Notes under the pieces: model-generated
Databases searched by the model: none
Seen by the model: only the letters and a program-made list of their open reading frames with translations
What the model was told of the DNA's origin: nothing
NCBI GenBank assembly: GCA_016744775.1
Contig: JADGDS010000003.1
Location: 62,001 to 126,000 of the forward strand
Length of the DNA: 64,000 bases
Direction: 5' to 3'
From: Candidatus Marithrix sp.
Lineage (GTDB): Bacteria > Pseudomonadota > Gammaproteobacteria > Beggiatoales > Beggiatoaceae
Part shown: positions 34,231 to 45,531 of the stretch, piece after piece
How the letters are laid out: every line of letters begins with the position of its first letter
How positions within the stretch are numbered: position 1 is the first letter of the stretch
Translations under genes and position numbers: made by a program

Positions 34231-34322
34231 TATCAGTTATCAGTTATGATATAAAAATAGTTATTCATTTACTACATTATAACAGACTGATAGCTGGTAA
34301 CTGAATAACTAACAACTGTAAG
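34231..34322. repeat. Imperfect inverted repeat between nusA and infB
   Basis: Left words ACAGTTATCAGTTATCAGTT and a right part ending TAACTGAATAACTAACAACTGT can pair imperfectly across about 90 bases. This is a known type of dispersed TATCAGTTA palindrome in AT-rich genomes. It lies within the operon and may give a processing site or mild attenuation. Confidence 0.5.
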
Positions 34323-34338
34323 GAATTATAACTGACGC

Positions 34339-37167
34339 ATGAATGAGGTAACTGTAGAAAAATTTGCTGATAATGTTCTAAAAACACCTCTTGAAGGTGT
34401 ATTAGCAAAACTAGATGATGCTGGTTTATCTGCAAAAAAACCAGATGATAAGATCAATGTTCAAGATCAATTACAATTAGTGAATTATTTACTAAATAGT
34501 AATGCTAAAGATAGCAATACCAAAACTCCAGAGAAAGTCCATATAATACGTAAAGAGCAGAGTAAGATTAAATCTTCTCAAGGACCTAGAGGTCAGGCAA
34601 AAACAGTGTCTGTCGAAACTAGAAAAAGCCACACTTACGTTAAAGTTAATAAAGATAAACTTATTAATCAACAACGTTTAGCGACTATAAAACAAGATAT
34701 AGAAGCGAAACTTGATCAAAAAACCCAAGTATCTGCCCCAGTGAATAAACCAGAATCTAAAACAGAAACAAATACTATCAATACTAATAAAAAGGCTAAT
34801 ATTTCACATAAAAAACCTGTGAAAAAAACTCGTTCTCCTGCTGGAAATACAACTATACAGCTTAAAACTAAAAAGACTTCAGTGCCTCATAAAAAGGCTA
34901 TTACTGATCCTAATAGTTTTAGTAATACTGATACTAAAACTACAATACAAGTTAAAACTAAAAAAAAGCTAACAGAAGTTACCAAACCAGAAGCTTCTAC
35001 TGATCAGAAGAAAGCCGCTTCCGCTCCGCCTAAAAGACGGAGACCAACTAGAAAACCTAATTATCAGAAACCTGCAGCAGCTCCAGCGCCAGCGGCAGCG
35101 GCGGCGGCTACTGCAACCAGAGAACAGAAAGTTCCTAAAAAAGTAGTAACTGCTAATGCTCCTACTCCAGCACCGGCAGCAGAAAATAATTCTAATACGA
35201 AAAATCCGGCAAATAAACGTAGAAGAGGAGCAGGAGGAGCAGGAGGAGCAGGAGGAGCAGGAGCTAGGCAACAGCAGCCAAATAATAGATCTAATAACTT
35301 CAGATCGAAACGAAATGAAAACAATCGTGGTGGTGGTGCAAAGCGAACTAGAAATCAAAGGAATACAAATGTTTCAAAAGAACCACAACATGGTGATTTT
35401 CAAAAACCAACTGCACCAGTTGTACATGTAGTTCACTTACCAGAAACTCTAACCGTTTCTGAATTGGCACAGAAGATGTCATTAAAAGCGGCTGAAGTAA
35501 TCAAAACCTTTATGAAAATGGGTACAATGGTTACTATCAATCAGGTAATTGATCAAGACACTGCTTCTATTATTGTCGAAGAAATGGGTCATACTTCTAA
35601 ATTATTAAAGGATAATGAACTAGAAGAAAGCTTGGAAGTTGAACAAAAAGGTGATGCAATTCATCGCGCTCCAGTAGTGACAATTATGGGTCATGTTGAT
35701 CACGGTAAAACTTCTTTACTTGATTATATTCGCCGAACTAAAGTCGCTTCTGGTGAAGCTGGTGGTATTACTCAACATATTGGTGCATATCATGTTGATA
35801 CGCCAAAAGGTATGGTTTGCTTTTTAGATACTCCCGGTCATTCAGCCTTTACAGCTATGCGGGCACGGGGTGCTAAAGTAACTGATGTTGTGATTTTGGT
35901 CGTTGCCGCTGATGATGGTGTCATGCCCCAAACATTAGAAGCAGTACAACATGCTAAAGCCGCACAAGTACCATTAATAGTTGCAGTCAACAAAATTGAT
36001 AAACCGGATGCTGATCCTGAACGAGTGCAACAGGAATTAGCCGCTAAAGAAGTTGTTCCTGAAGATTGGGGCGGCGATACTATGTTTGTCAATGTATCAG
36101 CTAAATCTGGTGAAGGTATTGATGATCTATTAGATGCTATTTTATTACAAGCAGAAGTGTTAGAATTAACAGCAATTTCTGACGGTAATGCTAAAGGTAT
36201 TATCATTGAATCGCGCTTAGATACCGGCAGGGGTCCAGTTGCAAGTTTATTGATTCAAAGTGGTAGCTTAAATAAAGGTGATGTAATATTAGCTGGTAAA
36301 GAGTTTGGTCGTGTTCGAGCTATGTTAGACGAAAACGGTAAAGTAATCACCAAAGCTGGTCCATCAATTCCTGTTGAAATTTTAGGTTTATCTAGTACTC
36401 CAAATGCTGGCGATGAGGCTGTTGTAGTTCCTGATGAGCGTAAAGCTAGGGAAATAGCATTATTTAGACAAGGTAAGTATCGTGAAGTTAAATTAGCTCG
36501 CCAACAAGCCGCTAAATTAGAAAATATGTTTTCTCAGATGAAAGCGGGCGATGTTAGTAAACTGAACATCGTTTTAAAAGCCGATGTAAATGGTTCAGTA
36601 GAAGCTTTACAAGATTCCTTGATGAAATTATCTAATGATGAAGTTCAAGTCAAGATAGTTGCTAATGGTGTTGGTGGTATTAATGAATCTGATGTGAATT
36701 TAGCAGTAGCTTCTAATGCCATTATGATTGGTTTTAATGTACGGGCTGATCCTAGTGCTAAACGTTTAATTAAAGAAGAAAGCGTAGATTTACACTATTA
36801 TAGTGTTATATATGAGGCTATTGACGAAGTTAAACATGCTTTAAGTGGTATGTTGGCACCGGAAATAGTAGAAAAAATTGTTGGCTTAGCAGAAGTACGT
36901 GATGTGTTTAAATCACCAAAACTTGGTGCTATTGCTGGTTGTTTGGTCACTGAAGGTACGGTTACACGCAATAAACCAATTCGAGTGTTACGCGATAATG
37001 TTGTTATTTATGAAGGTGAATTAGAATCCTTACGCCGTTTTAAAGATGATGTTACTGAAGTAAAATCTGGTATAGAATGTGGTATTGGCGTTAAAAACTA
37101 TAATGATGTTAAAGCTGGTGATCAAATAGAAATTTATGAAAAAACTTCTGTAGCTAGAACTTTATGA
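34339..37167 (+). CDS. infB: Translation initiation factor IF-2
   Basis: A 942-residue IF-2. The first 360 residues are a variable, basic, low-complexity linker with many Lys/Thr, an Ala-rich part and a GAGGAGGAG tract coded by a 9-base microsatellite at about 35226-35264. The IF2 N-domain ([25 protein letters not shown]) precedes the GTPase: GHVDHGKTS near residue 452, [14 protein letters not shown]. Domains II, III and IV follow to the initiator-tRNA-binding end ([24 protein letters not shown], then GIECGIGV). It brings fMet-tRNA to the 30S subunit. Its stop overlaps rbfA by four bases. Confidence 0.97.
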   Translation: MNEVTVEKFADNVLKTPLEGVLAKLDDAGLSAKKPDDKINVQDQLQLVNYLLNSNAKDSNTKTPEKVHIIRKEQSKIKSSQGPRGQAKTVSVETRKSHTYVKVNKDKLINQQRLATIKQDIEAKLDQKTQVSAPVNKPESKTETNTINTNKKANISHKKPVKKTRSPAGNTTIQLKTKKTSVPHKKAITDPNSFSNTDTKTTIQVKTKKKLTEVTKPEASTDQKKAASAPPKRRRPTRKPNYQKPAAAPAPAAAAAATATREQKVPKKVVTANAPTPAPAAENNSNTKNPANKRRRGAGGAGGAGGAGARQQQPNNRSNNFRSKRNENNRGGGAKRTRNQRNTNVSKEPQHGDFQKPTAPVVHVVHLPETLTVSELAQKMSLKAAEVIKTFMKMGTMVTINQVIDQDTASIIVEEMGHTSKLLKDNELEESLEVEQKGDAIHRAPVVTIMGHVDHGKTSLLDYIRRTKVASGEAGGITQHIGAYHVDTPKGMVCFLDTPGHSAFTAMRARGAKVTDVVILVVAADDGVMPQTLEAVQHAKAAQVPLIVAVNKIDKPDADPERVQQELAAKEVVPEDWGGDTMFVNVSAKSGEGIDDLLDAILLQAEVLELTAISDGNAKGIIIESRLDTGRGPVASLLIQSGSLNKGDVILAGKEFGRVRAMLDENGKVITKAGPSIPVEILGLSSTPNAGDEAVVVPDERKAREIALFRQGKYREVKLARQQAAKLENMFSQMKAGDVSKLNIVLKADVNGSVEALQDSLMKLSNDEVQVKIVANGVGGINESDVNLAVASNAIMIGFNVRADPSAKRLIKEESVDLHYYSVIYEAIDEVKHALSGMLAPEIVEKIVGLAEVRDVFKSPKLGAIAGCLVTEGTVTRNKPIRVLRDNVVIYEGELESLRRFKDDVTEVKSGIECGIGVKNYNDVKAGDQIEIYEKTSVARTL

Positions 37168-37508
37168 AAGAATTCAGCCGTAATAGGCGTGTAGGTGAAC
37201 AAATTCAACGAGAATTAGCAGATATTATTAGTAAGGAAATTCGTCATCCTGATTTAGGTATGATAACAATTTCTGCTGCTGATGTATCGCCAGATTTGAA
37301 ATTTGCACGAATTTATGTGACCGTTTTAGCTGGTAAATTAGATAATAAACAGACAGTGGAATATTTAAATGTTGAAGTAAAGCGGATACGTCATGCTTTA
37401 TCTAAACGTCTAACTATTCGTGTAACGCCACGTTTGCAATTTGTATATGATGGTTCAACAGAATATGGAAATCGCTTATCAGCATTAATTGATTCTACAA
37501 AATCATAA
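37164..37508 (+). CDS. rbfA: Ribosome-binding factor A
   Basis: A 114-residue Rbf[52 protein letters not shown], then [34 protein letters not shown]. It is a KH-type cold-shock protein that helps 16S rRNA 5'-end maturation. ATGA overlap with infB and TAATG overlap with truB show tight coupling. Confidence 0.96.
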   Translation: MKEFSRNRRVGEQIQRELADIISKEIRHPDLGMITISAADVSPDLKFARIYVTVLAGKLDNKQTVEYLNVEVKRIRHALSKRLTIRVTPRLQFVYDGSTEYGNRLSALIDSTKS

Positions 37509-38416
37509 TGGCAAGAAGACGACGTAATGGACGCAATGTGCATGGAATATTGTTATTGAACAAGCCGGTTGGTATTAGTTCTAATGCTGCATTGCAGGTT
37601 GTTAAAAAATTATTTAACGCAAATAAAGCTGGACATACTGGTAGTTTAGATCAATTAGCTAGTGGCTTATTGCCTATTTGTTTAGGTGAAGCCACTAAGT
37701 TATCAGGGTTTTTACTAGATGCTGATAAATATTATCAAGCAGAATGTGCTTTAGGAGCTACTACGACTACTGCTGATGCCGAGGGTGAAATTTTACAAAC
37801 ACGAGCTATTGATAATATCAATAAAGATGATATTGATAATGCAATTCAAAAGTTTATTGGTACAATTGAACAAGTTCCTCCAATGTACTCTGCTCTTAAG
37901 CATAAAGGTCAAGCACTATATAAGTTAGCGCGTCAAGGAAAAGTTATAGAACGTAAAGCGCGTTCTATCACTATTTATGATTTGAAAGTGCTAAATTGGA
38001 CTAAAGATCGTTTAGATATAGAAGTGCATTGTTCAAAGGGTACTTATATTCGTACTTTGGCTGAAGATATTGGAGAAGTTTTAGGATGTGGCGCACATAT
38101 CAGTGCTTTGCATCGTTTTGGAGTCGGCAAGTATCGTGATATGTTTGATATTGCTACCTTAGAAGATTATGCTAAACAAGGCGGCTTAGAGGCTTTAGAT
38201 AATTTATTGTTGCCTATGGATACAATATTACATTATCCTAAAGTAATTTTAAGTTCTGATCTAGCTTATTATTTTAAACAGGGTCAAGCGGTACAGGTGG
38301 CCAAAGCACCAACTGATGGTTTTGTCAAGTTATTTACTGATGAAACACATTTTTTAGGTTTAGGTAAAATATTAGAAGATGGTCGTATTGCACCTAAACG
38401 ACTTATTAATTTATAA
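37508..38416 (+). CDS. truB: tRNA pseudouridine-55 synthase TruB
   Basis: A 302-residue TruB with [19 protein letters not shown], the catalytic [15 protein letters not shown] (Asp), [39 protein letters not shown] and [16 protein letters not shown] short C-terminal PUA-like domain closes it. It makes pseudouridine 55 in the T-loop of tRNA. The ATG shares its A with the rbfA stop. Confidence 0.96.
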   Translation: MARRRRNGRNVHGILLLNKPVGISSNAALQVVKKLFNANKAGHTGSLDQLASGLLPICLGEATKLSGFLLDADKYYQAECALGATTTTADAEGEILQTRAIDNINKDDIDNAIQKFIGTIEQVPPMYSALKHKGQALYKLARQGKVIERKARSITIYDLKVLNWTKDRLDIEVHCSKGTYIRTLAEDIGEVLGCGAHISALHRFGVGKYRDMFDIATLEDYAKQGGLEALDNLLLPMDTILHYPKVILSSDLAYYFKQGQAVQVAKAPTDGFVKLFTDETHFLGLGKILEDGRIAPKRLINL

Positions 38417-38438
38417 TTTATTTAAAGAGAAGTTAAAA

Positions 38439-38708
38439 ATGGCATTAACTGTTGAAGAAACAGCACAAATAATTCAAGAACACAAACAATCAGAAAATGA
38501 TGTAGGCTCTACAGACATACAAGTAGCTTTATTGACAGCAAATATTTTGAAGCTGTCAGAACATTTTAAGAATCATAAAAAAGATAAGCATTCTCGTCGT
38601 GGCTTAATTACAATGGTAAACGAACGACGTAAGTTGCTTACTTATGCAAAAAGAAAAGATATTACTCGCTATCAAAGTTTAATAGCTAAATTAGGTTTAC
38701 GCCGCTAA
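38439..38708 (+). CDS. rpsO: 30S ribosomal protein S15
   Basis: An 89-residue S15 of exactly the usual length: [53 protein letters not shown] and [12 protein letters not shown]. The ATG at 38439 follows AAAGAGAAG; a longer upstream frame would enter truB. S15 often represses its own translation by binding the leader, but no such structure was traced here. Followed by pnp as in other gammaproteobacteria. Confidence 0.97.
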   Translation: MALTVEETAQIIQEHKQSENDVGSTDIQVALLTANILKLSEHFKNHKKDKHSRRGLITMVNERRKLLTYAKRKDITRYQSLIAKLGLRR

Positions 38709-38724
38709 TTACGAATAAATTAAT

Positions 38725-40797
38725 ATGACCCTTCATAAAAAACATTTTCAATATGGTCAACACAGCATTAGCTTAGAAACCGGTGAAATTGCTCGTCAAG
38801 CAGATGGAGCTGTGGTTGTGAGTATGGGTGAAACGGTAGTATTAGTTACCGTTGTAGGTATGAAAGATGGAGATTCTGATAAGGATTTTTTTCCGCTAAC
38901 AGTCGATTACCAAGAGCGTGTTTATGCAGCTGGTCGTATTCCCGCTAGTTATTTTAAACGCGAGGGTCGTCCAACTGAAAAAGAAACTTTAACTTCACGA
39001 TTGATTGATCGTCCGATTCGTCCTTTATTTCCTAAAGGTTTTAATAAGGAAGTTCAGGTAGTTGCTACCGTGATGTCTTTAGATCCAAATATTGATCCTG
39101 ATATTTCTGCACTAATAGGTAGCTCTGCTGCATTAGCTATTTCTGGATTGCCTTTTAATGGTCCTTTTTCTGCGGCACGAGTTGGTTATATTGATGGTGA
39201 ATATATTCTGAATCCTGGCTTTGATCAATTAGATAAGTCTGATTTAGATTTAGTAGTTGCTGGTTCAGAAACGGCTATTTTAATGGTCGAGTCTGAGGCT
39301 AAGCAGCTTAGTGAAGAGGTCATGTTAGGCGCAGTTTTGTTCGGACATGAGCAAATGCAGTTGGTCATTAATCAGATTGCTGAATTTGCTGCTGAAGTTA
39401 ATAAACCAATGTGGGATTGGCAAGCTAAGGCTGCTGATGAAACACTAGCAGAAAAAATGAAGTCAATTGGAACAACTCCTTTAACTGAAGCTTATACGGT
39501 TAAAGATAAGTTGTTGCGTCGTGATACTTTATCCACGGTTCGGAAGCAATTGCTTGAGCAAGTCACTGAGGAACAGTGGTCTGAAATTCAAGTGATGAGT
39601 GCGATTGAGCATTTAGAAAAGGATTTGGTACGTTCTAGTATTCTTGCTGGCAATCCTCGTATTGATGGACGTGATAATAAGTCAGTGCGTCCGATTACTA
39701 TCCGTACTGGTATTTTGCCACGTACACATGGTTCTGCATTGTTTACTCGCGGTGAGACTCAGGCTTTAGTTGTTACTACTTTAGGTAGTGATCGCGATGT
39801 ACAAATGATTGATGCTTTAGAAGGTGAACGTAAAGATTCTTTTATGTTGCATTATAATTTTCCTCCTTATTGTGTTGGTGAAATTGGACGGGTTGGTTCT
39901 CCGAAGCGGCGTGAAATTGGTCATGGACGTTTAGCTAGACGCGGTGTGCAAGCTGTTTTGCCTTCAAGTAAGGAATTTCCTTATGTGCTGCGTGTGGTAT
40001 CAGAGATTACTGAATCTAATGGTTCTAGTTCAATGGCAAGTGTTTGTGGTACCAGTTTATCTTTAATGGATGCTGGTGTGCCTTTGAAAGCTCCTGTTTC
40101 TGGAATTGCTATGGGTTTGATCAAGCAAGGTGATCAGTTCGTGGTTTTATCGGATATTATGGGTGATGAAGATCATCTTGGTGATATGGATTTTAAAGTG
40201 GCTGGCACGACTGACGGTGTTACTGCTTTACAAATGGATATTAAGATAGATGGTATTACTCGTGAAATTTTGGAATGTGCTTTAGAACAGGCTAAAGATG
40301 GTCGTTTGCATATTTTAAAGATCATGATTGAGGCAATCCCAGAACCACGGCAAGAAATGTCAAAATATGCGCCGCGTATTTTAACATTTAAAATTAAGCC
40401 AAGTAAGATTCGTGAAGTAATAGGTAAGGGCGGGGCAACTATTCGTGCCATTACTGAAAAAACTGGTGCGGTTGTAGATATTACAGATGATGGTGTTGTC
40501 AAAATTTCTTCAATTGATTTAACTGCCGGTGAAGAGACTCGTAAGCAGATTGAAATGATTACTGCTGAAGTTGAAGTTGGCAAAGTCTATGAAGGTAAGA
40601 TAGTTAAGTTAATGGATTTCGGTGCATTTGTAAGCGTATTACCGGGTAAAGATGGTTTGGTTCATATTTCTCAAATTAGTGAAGAACGAGTAGAGAAGGT
40701 AACTGATAAGCTATGTGAAGGTGAACTTGTAAAGGTTAAAGTACTTGAAGTTGATAAACAGGGAAGAATTCGTTTAAGTATGAAGGGTATTGATTAA
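38725..40797 (+). CDS. pnp: Polyribonucleotide nucleotidyltransferase (PNPase)
   Basis: A 690-residue PNPase: two RNase PH domains ([30 protein letters not shown] and later [57 protein letters not shown]), an all-helical linker, a KH domain ([31 protein letters not shown]) and an S1 domain ([29 protein letters not shown]). It degrades RNA 3' to 5' with phosphate and is part of the degradosome in relatives. Last gene of the operon; a dispersed palindrome follows. Confidence 0.97.
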   Translation: MTLHKKHFQYGQHSISLETGEIARQADGAVVVSMGETVVLVTVVGMKDGDSDKDFFPLTVDYQERVYAAGRIPASYFKREGRPTEKETLTSRLIDRPIRPLFPKGFNKEVQVVATVMSLDPNIDPDISALIGSSAALAISGLPFNGPFSAARVGYIDGEYILNPGFDQLDKSDLDLVVAGSETAILMVESEAKQLSEEVMLGAVLFGHEQMQLVINQIAEFAAEVNKPMWDWQAKAADETLAEKMKSIGTTPLTEAYTVKDKLLRRDTLSTVRKQLLEQVTEEQWSEIQVMSAIEHLEKDLVRSSILAGNPRIDGRDNKSVRPITIRTGILPRTHGSALFTRGETQALVVTTLGSDRDVQMIDALEGERKDSFMLHYNFPPYCVGEIGRVGSPKRREIGHGRLARRGVQAVLPSSKEFPYVLRVVSEITESNGSSSMASVCGTSLSLMDAGVPLKAPVSGIAMGLIKQGDQFVVLSDIMGDEDHLGDMDFKVAGTTDGVTALQMDIKIDGITREILECALEQAKDGRLHILKIMIEAIPEPRQEMSKYAPRILTFKIKPSKIREVIGKGGATIRAITEKTGAVVDITDDGVVKISSIDLTAGEETRKQIEMITAEVEVGKVYEGKIVKLMDFGAFVSVLPGKDGLVHISQISEERVEKVTDKLCEGELVKVKVLEVDKQGRIRLSMKGID

Positions 40798-40802
40798 TAT
40801 AC

Positions 40803-40836
40803 AAATAGGGCAACCATAAAGGATTGCCCCTACAAA
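40803..40836. repeat. Dispersed palindrome after pnp
   Basis: AGGGCAACCATAAAGGATTG and CCCCTAC repeat the core of the elements at 720-846 and in the cassette repeats. It can fold as a hairpin and may act as terminator for the pnp operon. The rest of the gap to 40947 shows an AAAGGAG ribosome site only. Confidence 0.6.
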
Positions 40837-40947
40837 TTTGCCCGGCGATAAACCGGCACTTTCTGCCTCACTTCTAGTACTGTTGTGAATACAGTATCTT
40901 TATATTAACTAAAACTTTTTAATTTTATTAAAGGAGAAAACTTTTTA

Positions 40948-41181
40948 ATGGAAAGTAAAACGAATGCAGTTATTATCACTGTATTATTAGGTGTTATGAG
41001 TGCGACATGCTATTACTTACTCTATCATTTTAATGAACAAATTTTGGAATGGTCAAAACAAGGTGGATGGTATTTTATTGTACCTATAAGCATTGCCTTT
41101 CTGTTTTCGGCAGTACATGGTGGGTTTACTGGCCATTTTTGGGACTTATTAGGTGTTAAAGCAAAAACAACAAAAAAATAA
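40948..41181 (+). CDS. Small membrane protein preceding TauE/SafE
   Basis: A 77-residue protein with two membrane helices (AVIITVLLGVMSATCYYLLYHF and WYFIVPISIAFLFSAVHGGFTGHFWDLLG) and a basic tail. An AAAGGAG ribosome site lies upstream. It ends 16 bases before the TauE/SafE gene, so the two are surely co-expressed. Small partners like this accompany such transporters in sulfur-oxidising bacteria, but no function is established that I know of. Confidence 0.7.
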   Translation: MESKTNAVIITVLLGVMSATCYYLLYHFNEQILEWSKQGGWYFIVPISIAFLFSAVHGGFTGHFWDLLGVKAKTTKK

Positions 41182-41197
41182 TAGGATTTTAACTTAA

Positions 41198-42274
41198 ATG
41201 GAAATTAGTTTTATTAATTTAGAATTATCTAACGTACTCTTCCTCTTCTTCGTCGGTTTTGTCGGCGGCTTAGTAAGTGGATTTATCGGTTCAGGTGGTG
41301 CTTTTGTTTTAACTCCTGCTATGATGAGCATGGGTGTGCCGGCTATTATGGCGGTTGCTAGTAATATGTGTCATAAGTTCCCTAAAGCTTTAATAGGTTC
41401 TATGAAACGAGCCAAATATGGACAAGTTGACCTTAAACTTGGTATTGTTTTGGGAATTTCTGCTGAAGCCGGAGTACTTTATGGTGCCACGATACAAACC
41501 CAAATTAAAGAAACTTTTGGGGATGTTGGTTCAAATCTTTACGTATCTATGGTTTTTGTGGTGGTATTAGCTGTAGTTGGTGGTTATGTTCTCCGTGACG
41601 CTATAAAAATTTATAAATCAGGTAGTACAGATGGTACTGCAAAAACTACTAAACTCGCACTATGGGTACAATCTGTCAATATTCCGGGTACCATGATGTA
41701 TTTTCCCAGTATTAAGGCAAAAATATCAGTGCTGTTCACAATTCCGATTGGCTTTTTGACCGGAATGTTAGCTGCTACCATTGCTGTTGGCGGATTTATC
41801 GGAGTGCCAGCTATGATGTATGTTTTAGGTGTGCCTGCTTTAATGGCATCAGCAACAGAATTAGTAATCGCATTTATAATGGGAATGGGCGGTACGATCA
41901 AATATGCTATAGCTGGTTATGTTGATATTCGTTTAGCAATGGTCATCCTCGCCGGTTCACTATTTGGTATTCAATTGGGCGCAATTGGAACTACCTATGT
42001 TAAAGATTACACAGTTAAAATAGTCATGGGTGTAATTATGATGTTAGTTTTAATCAGTCGTGGTTTGATGGTACCAGTTTATCTCTCTAAAATGGGATAT
42101 TTGGAAGAATGGTGGGGTATGGGTACTTTGAGTGAAAGTACCATACAGTTTTTAGATCAGACTAGTTATATTATGTTGATTTTCGCTTTGGGTGTTGGGG
42201 CAGTTATTATCCTTTACGCGCTGATTAGCGGCTACATAAAACATGCTAAAGAACAAGCTACAGCTAATAGCTAA
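41198..42274 (+). CDS. TauE/SafE-family sulfite/anion exporter
   Basis: A 358-residue membrane protein with eight to nine helices and the repeated family motif GFVGGLVSGFIGSGGAFVLTPAMM at the start and TGMLAATIAVGGFIGVPAMMYVLG in the second half. TauE/SafE proteins export sulfite, sulfoacetate or related organosulfonates. Together with the SulP permease just downstream this points to handling of oxidised sulfur compounds, which fits a sulfur-oxidising organism. The loop between helices 4 and 5 carries a basic stretch. Substrate is inferred only. Confidence 0.88.
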   Translation: MEISFINLELSNVLFLFFVGFVGGLVSGFIGSGGAFVLTPAMMSMGVPAIMAVASNMCHKFPKALIGSMKRAKYGQVDLKLGIVLGISAEAGVLYGATIQTQIKETFGDVGSNLYVSMVFVVVLAVVGGYVLRDAIKIYKSGSTDGTAKTTKLALWVQSVNIPGTMMYFPSIKAKISVLFTIPIGFLTGMLAATIAVGGFIGVPAMMYVLGVPALMASATELVIAFIMGMGGTIKYAIAGYVDIRLAMVILAGSLFGIQLGAIGTTYVKDYTVKIVMGVIMMLVLISRGLMVPVYLSKMGYLEEWWGMGTLSESTIQFLDQTSYIMLIFALGVGAVIILYALISGYIKHAKEQATANS

Positions 42275-42286
42275 GTTAATATTTAA

Positions 42287-42326
42287 ACATTGGGTGTTAT
42301 TTTGATATTTAATACCTAATGTTGTT
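42287..42326 (+). terminator. Hairpin after the TauE/SafE gene
   Basis: AACATTGGGTGTTATT pairs with AATACCTAATGTT around a short loop, followed by a T-containing stretch (GTTTGTTGCTGTTT). Probably an intrinsic terminator, though the T-run is imperfect. Confidence 0.5.
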
Positions 42327-42368
42327 TGTTGCTGTTTCATCATCTAAAACACAAATATCAAAAAATAT

Positions 42369-44114
42369 ATGATAAAGCTAGAATCAATTTTTCCTTTTTT
42401 AATTTGGTTTAAATTCACTACAAAAGAAACTGTTAAAGCCGATTTCATGGCAGGTTTAACCGGAGCTGTCATTGTCCTACCTCAAGGTGTGGCTTTTGCC
42501 ATGATCGCTGGTCTTCCGCCCGAATATGGATTATATACGGCGATGATTACACCTATTATAGCCGCTTTATTTGGTTCCTCGCTACATCTTATATCCGGTC
42601 CAACAACTGCTATTTCTATTGTGGTTTTTTCGACTATCAGCCATCACGCTGTGCCGGGTACTCCAGAATTTATCAGTCTAGTTTTAACACTTACCTTTTT
42701 AGCTGGTGTTTACCAATTCGCATTTGGCTTGGCACGTTTAGGAACTTTAGTTAATTTTGTGTCTCACTCCGTTGTTGTAGCTTTCACAGCTGGAGCTGCC
42801 ATTCTCATTATAACCAGCCAATTGAAACATGTGCTGGGTGTGTATGTTCCTAAAGGTGAATCTTTTTTACATACATGGATAGATGTTTTTAACCAGATAG
42901 GCGATATTAATTATTATATATTAACGGTGGCATTATCAACTTTTATATCGGCTCTGCTGTTCAAGCGTTTTTTGCCTCGTCTGCCTTATATGTTACTGGC
43001 AATGGTTTTAGGAAGTTTAGTTAGCCTGTTACTCAATGGTGAAGCGCATGGTGTTCATTTAGTTGGAGAAATGCCAGCTCATCTACCTCCATTATCAATG
43101 CCAGATTTTTCTATTGATACGATACGTCAATTAGCTCCCGAAGCTTTCGCAGTGGCACTATTGGGTTTAATTGAAGCTGTATCAATTGCCCGTTCGGTTG
43201 CCACCAAGTCTCATCAGCATATTAATGGCAATCAAGAATTTATTGGTCAAGGCTTATCCAATATGGTTGGCAGCTTCTTTTCTAGTTATGCTGGTTCTGG
43301 CTCATTTACTCGTTCAGGCATAAATTATCAAGCTGGAGCTAAAACACCTTTATCGGCGATTTTTGCAGCGATATTTCTAGCTTTAACTATATTACTGATT
43401 GCTCCATTAACTGCTTATTTACCTATTGCCGCTATGGGTGGAATTATTTTAATAGTTGCTTATAACTTAATTGACTTTCATCATATTAAAGGGATTATCA
43501 AAGCCAGCCGCTCAGAAACCAGCGTGTTAGTAGTGACTTTTTTGGCAACCTTATTTTTAGAATTGGAATTTGCTATTTATGTTGGCATTTTATTATCTCT
43601 CGTATTTTATTTAAATCAAACTGCACGTCCTAAGATTGTCACCTTAGCCCCTGATCCAGAAGAAAGACGGCGCCATTTTACTAATCTTGAACGTAAAACA
43701 CTGCTAGAATGCCCACAATTAAAAGTGATTCGTATTGATGGTTCCTTGTTCTTTGGTGCTGTTAGTTATACTTCAAGCACATTACGCAAAATGAAGGAAA
43801 AAGAACCGACATTAACTCATATACTAATATTGGCTAAGCCAATTAATTTTATTGATGTTGCTGGAGCAGAAATGTTAGTTCAACAAGCTAAATATTGGCA
43901 AACACAAGGCGGTGGCTTATATTTGTGTGGACTGAAAATGAAAACTGAAACATTTTTGCAAAATGGCGGTTATTTAGCTGAAATTGGTGAAGATCATATT
44001 TTTACTAGTAAAAAAGAAGCTATAGCTAAGATCTTTAAGGATTTAGATCAGCAATATTGCAAAACTTGTGATCGACGCATTTTTCGTGAATGTAATTCTA
44101 TAAAAAATAATTAA
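42369..44114 (+). CDS. SulP-family anion permease with STAS domain
   Basis: A 581-residue SulP (SLC26-like) transporter. The membrane part begins TVKADFMAGLTGAVIVLPQGVAFAMIAGLPPEYGLYTAMITPI, the classic SulP signature. LGLIEAVSIARSVATKSHQHINGNQEFIGQGLSNMVGSFFSSYAGSGSFTRSGINY is the second conserved region. A STAS domain occupies about 435-555 (CPQLKVIRIDGSLFFGAVSYTSS). The tail has four cysteines, CKTCDRRIFREC, which is unusual for the family. It may carry sulfate, bicarbonate or another anion. It ends two bases before radA. Confidence 0.9.
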   Translation: MIKLESIFPFLIWFKFTTKETVKADFMAGLTGAVIVLPQGVAFAMIAGLPPEYGLYTAMITPIIAALFGSSLHLISGPTTAISIVVFSTISHHAVPGTPEFISLVLTLTFLAGVYQFAFGLARLGTLVNFVSHSVVVAFTAGAAILIITSQLKHVLGVYVPKGESFLHTWIDVFNQIGDINYYILTVALSTFISALLFKRFLPRLPYMLLAMVLGSLVSLLLNGEAHGVHLVGEMPAHLPPLSMPDFSIDTIRQLAPEAFAVALLGLIEAVSIARSVATKSHQHINGNQEFIGQGLSNMVGSFFSSYAGSGSFTRSGINYQAGAKTPLSAIFAAIFLALTILLIAPLTAYLPIAAMGGIILIVAYNLIDFHHIKGIIKASRSETSVLVVTFLATLFLELEFAIYVGILLSLVFYLNQTARPKIVTLAPDPEERRRHFTNLERKTLLECPQLKVIRIDGSLFFGAVSYTSSTLRKMKEKEPTLTHILILAKPINFIDVAGAEMLVQQAKYWQTQGGGLYLCGLKMKTETFLQNGGYLAEIGEDHIFTSKKEAIAKIFKDLDQQYCKTCDRRIFRECNSIKNN

Positions 44115-44115
44115 A

Positions 44116-45516
44116 ATGGCACGAAAACAAAAAACAGTTTATACTTGTAAAAAATGTGGTGGCAGTAGTTCTAAATGGGTAGGGCAATGTCCTGATTGCG
44201 GCGAATGGAACTGTTTAGAAGAAGCCATCATTGCAGCAGAAGCTCCTAGTAATTATCAACCAAGAGCTATTAATTACAGTGGTGTTGAAGCGGAAGTTTG
44301 TTTATTAGATGCAGTTGAAGCTGTAGAACAAGTTCGTACTTCTAGCGGAATTAATGAACTTGATAGAGTTTTAGGTGGTGGTTTAGTTGCTGGTTCCATT
44401 ATTTTAATTGGTGGTGATCCCGGAATTGGTAAATCTACTCTATTATTACAAGCATTAGCAAGTTTAAGTCTTTCTGCTCCTACTCAGCCTTTATATGTTA
44501 CTGGTGAAGAATCGCCGCAACAAGTTAGTCTTCGCGCTCAACGTTTAGGCTTAGATGTTCATAACATTAAAGTTCTTACAGAAACTCAAGTTGAGAAAAT
44601 AATTACTAATGCTCAACAGCAAAAACCTAGCGTGATGGTTGTGGATTCTATTCAGACTATACATACAGAAATTTCACAATCAGCTCAGGGTTCAGTTTCA
44701 CAAATACGAGAAAGTGCTGCACAATTGGTGCGTTATGCTAAACAATCAAATGTATCAATATTTTTAGTTGGGCATGTGACAAAGGAAGGTTCTTTAGCTG
44801 GTCCGCGTGTTTTAGAGCATATGGTTGATACCGTTCTATATTTTGAAGGTGATAGCGGTAATCGTTATAGAGTTATAAGAGCAATTAAAAATCGTTTTGG
44901 AGCGGTAAATGAGATAGGTGTATTTGCCATGTCGGAAAAGGGCTTAGAAGAAGTAAGTAATCCGTCGGCTATATTCTTATCACGAGATGAAGCTGAAGTT
45001 CCGGGTAGCGTAATAATGGTATCTCATGAAGGAACTCGTCCATTATTAATAGAAGTACAAGCTTTAGCAGATAATTCACATAGTCCAAATCCTCGTAGAG
45101 TAGCTTTAGGTTTAGATCCTACTCGTTTAAATGTATTGTTGGCAGTCTTACACCGACATGGTGGTATAGCAACTTATGATATGGATGTTTTTATTAATGT
45201 TGTAGGCGGGGTGCGAATCAGTGAAACTGGTGTTGATTTGGCTCTGTTAATTGCTACTTTTTCTAGTTTACGTAATACAGTTATTTCTAGGGATGTAGTA
45301 ATATTTGGAGAAGTAGGTTTAGCCGGAGAAATTAGGCAAGTACCTCATGGAATAGAACGTTTGCGTGAGGCAGCTAAACATGGTTTTAAAAGAGCGATTG
45401 TACCCAAAGGTAATGCTCCCACAGAAGATATACCTAATCTTGAAATTGTGCCGGTTGTAAAATTAGTAGATGCTTTAAATAGCATTTCTACATCTGTTGT
45501 TTCAGAAGAAGATTAA
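44116..45516 (+). CDS. radA: DNA repair protein RadA
   Basis: A 466-residue RadA (Sms). The zinc finger is YTCKKCGGSSSKWVGQCPDCGEWN; Walker A is GGDPGIGKSTL near 93, followed by the RecA-like core. The KNRFG motif is present (IKNRFGAVNEIGVF), and the C-terminal Lon-like domain contains GGVRISETGVDLALLIATFSS. It promotes branch migration during recombination. Start ATG at 44116 directly follows the SulP stop. Confidence 0.96.
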   Translation: MARKQKTVYTCKKCGGSSSKWVGQCPDCGEWNCLEEAIIAAEAPSNYQPRAINYSGVEAEVCLLDAVEAVEQVRTSSGINELDRVLGGGLVAGSIILIGGDPGIGKSTLLLQALASLSLSAPTQPLYVTGEESPQQVSLRAQRLGLDVHNIKVLTETQVEKIITNAQQQKPSVMVVDSIQTIHTEISQSAQGSVSQIRESAAQLVRYAKQSNVSIFLVGHVTKEGSLAGPRVLEHMVDTVLYFEGDSGNRYRVIRAIKNRFGAVNEIGVFAMSEKGLEEVSNPSAIFLSRDEAEVPGSVIMVSHEGTRPLLIEVQALADNSHSPNPRRVALGLDPTRLNVLLAVLHRHGGIATYDMDVFINVVGGVRISETGVDLALLIATFSSLRNTVISRDVVIFGEVGLAGEIRQVPHGIERLREAAKHGFKRAIVPKGNAPTEDIPNLEIVPVVKLVDALNSISTSVVSEED

Positions 45517-45531
45517 ATAAGGATCAAAAAA

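Noticed and set aside
34231-34322. A tRNA or riboswitch between nusA and infB
   Set aside because: No cloverleaf or aptamer pattern; the sequence is a simple TATCAGTTA palindrome.
35064-35358. Reverse-strand open frames in the infB linker
   Set aside because: They are low-complexity shadows of the Ala/Gly/Lys-rich IF-2 linker and its microsatellite.
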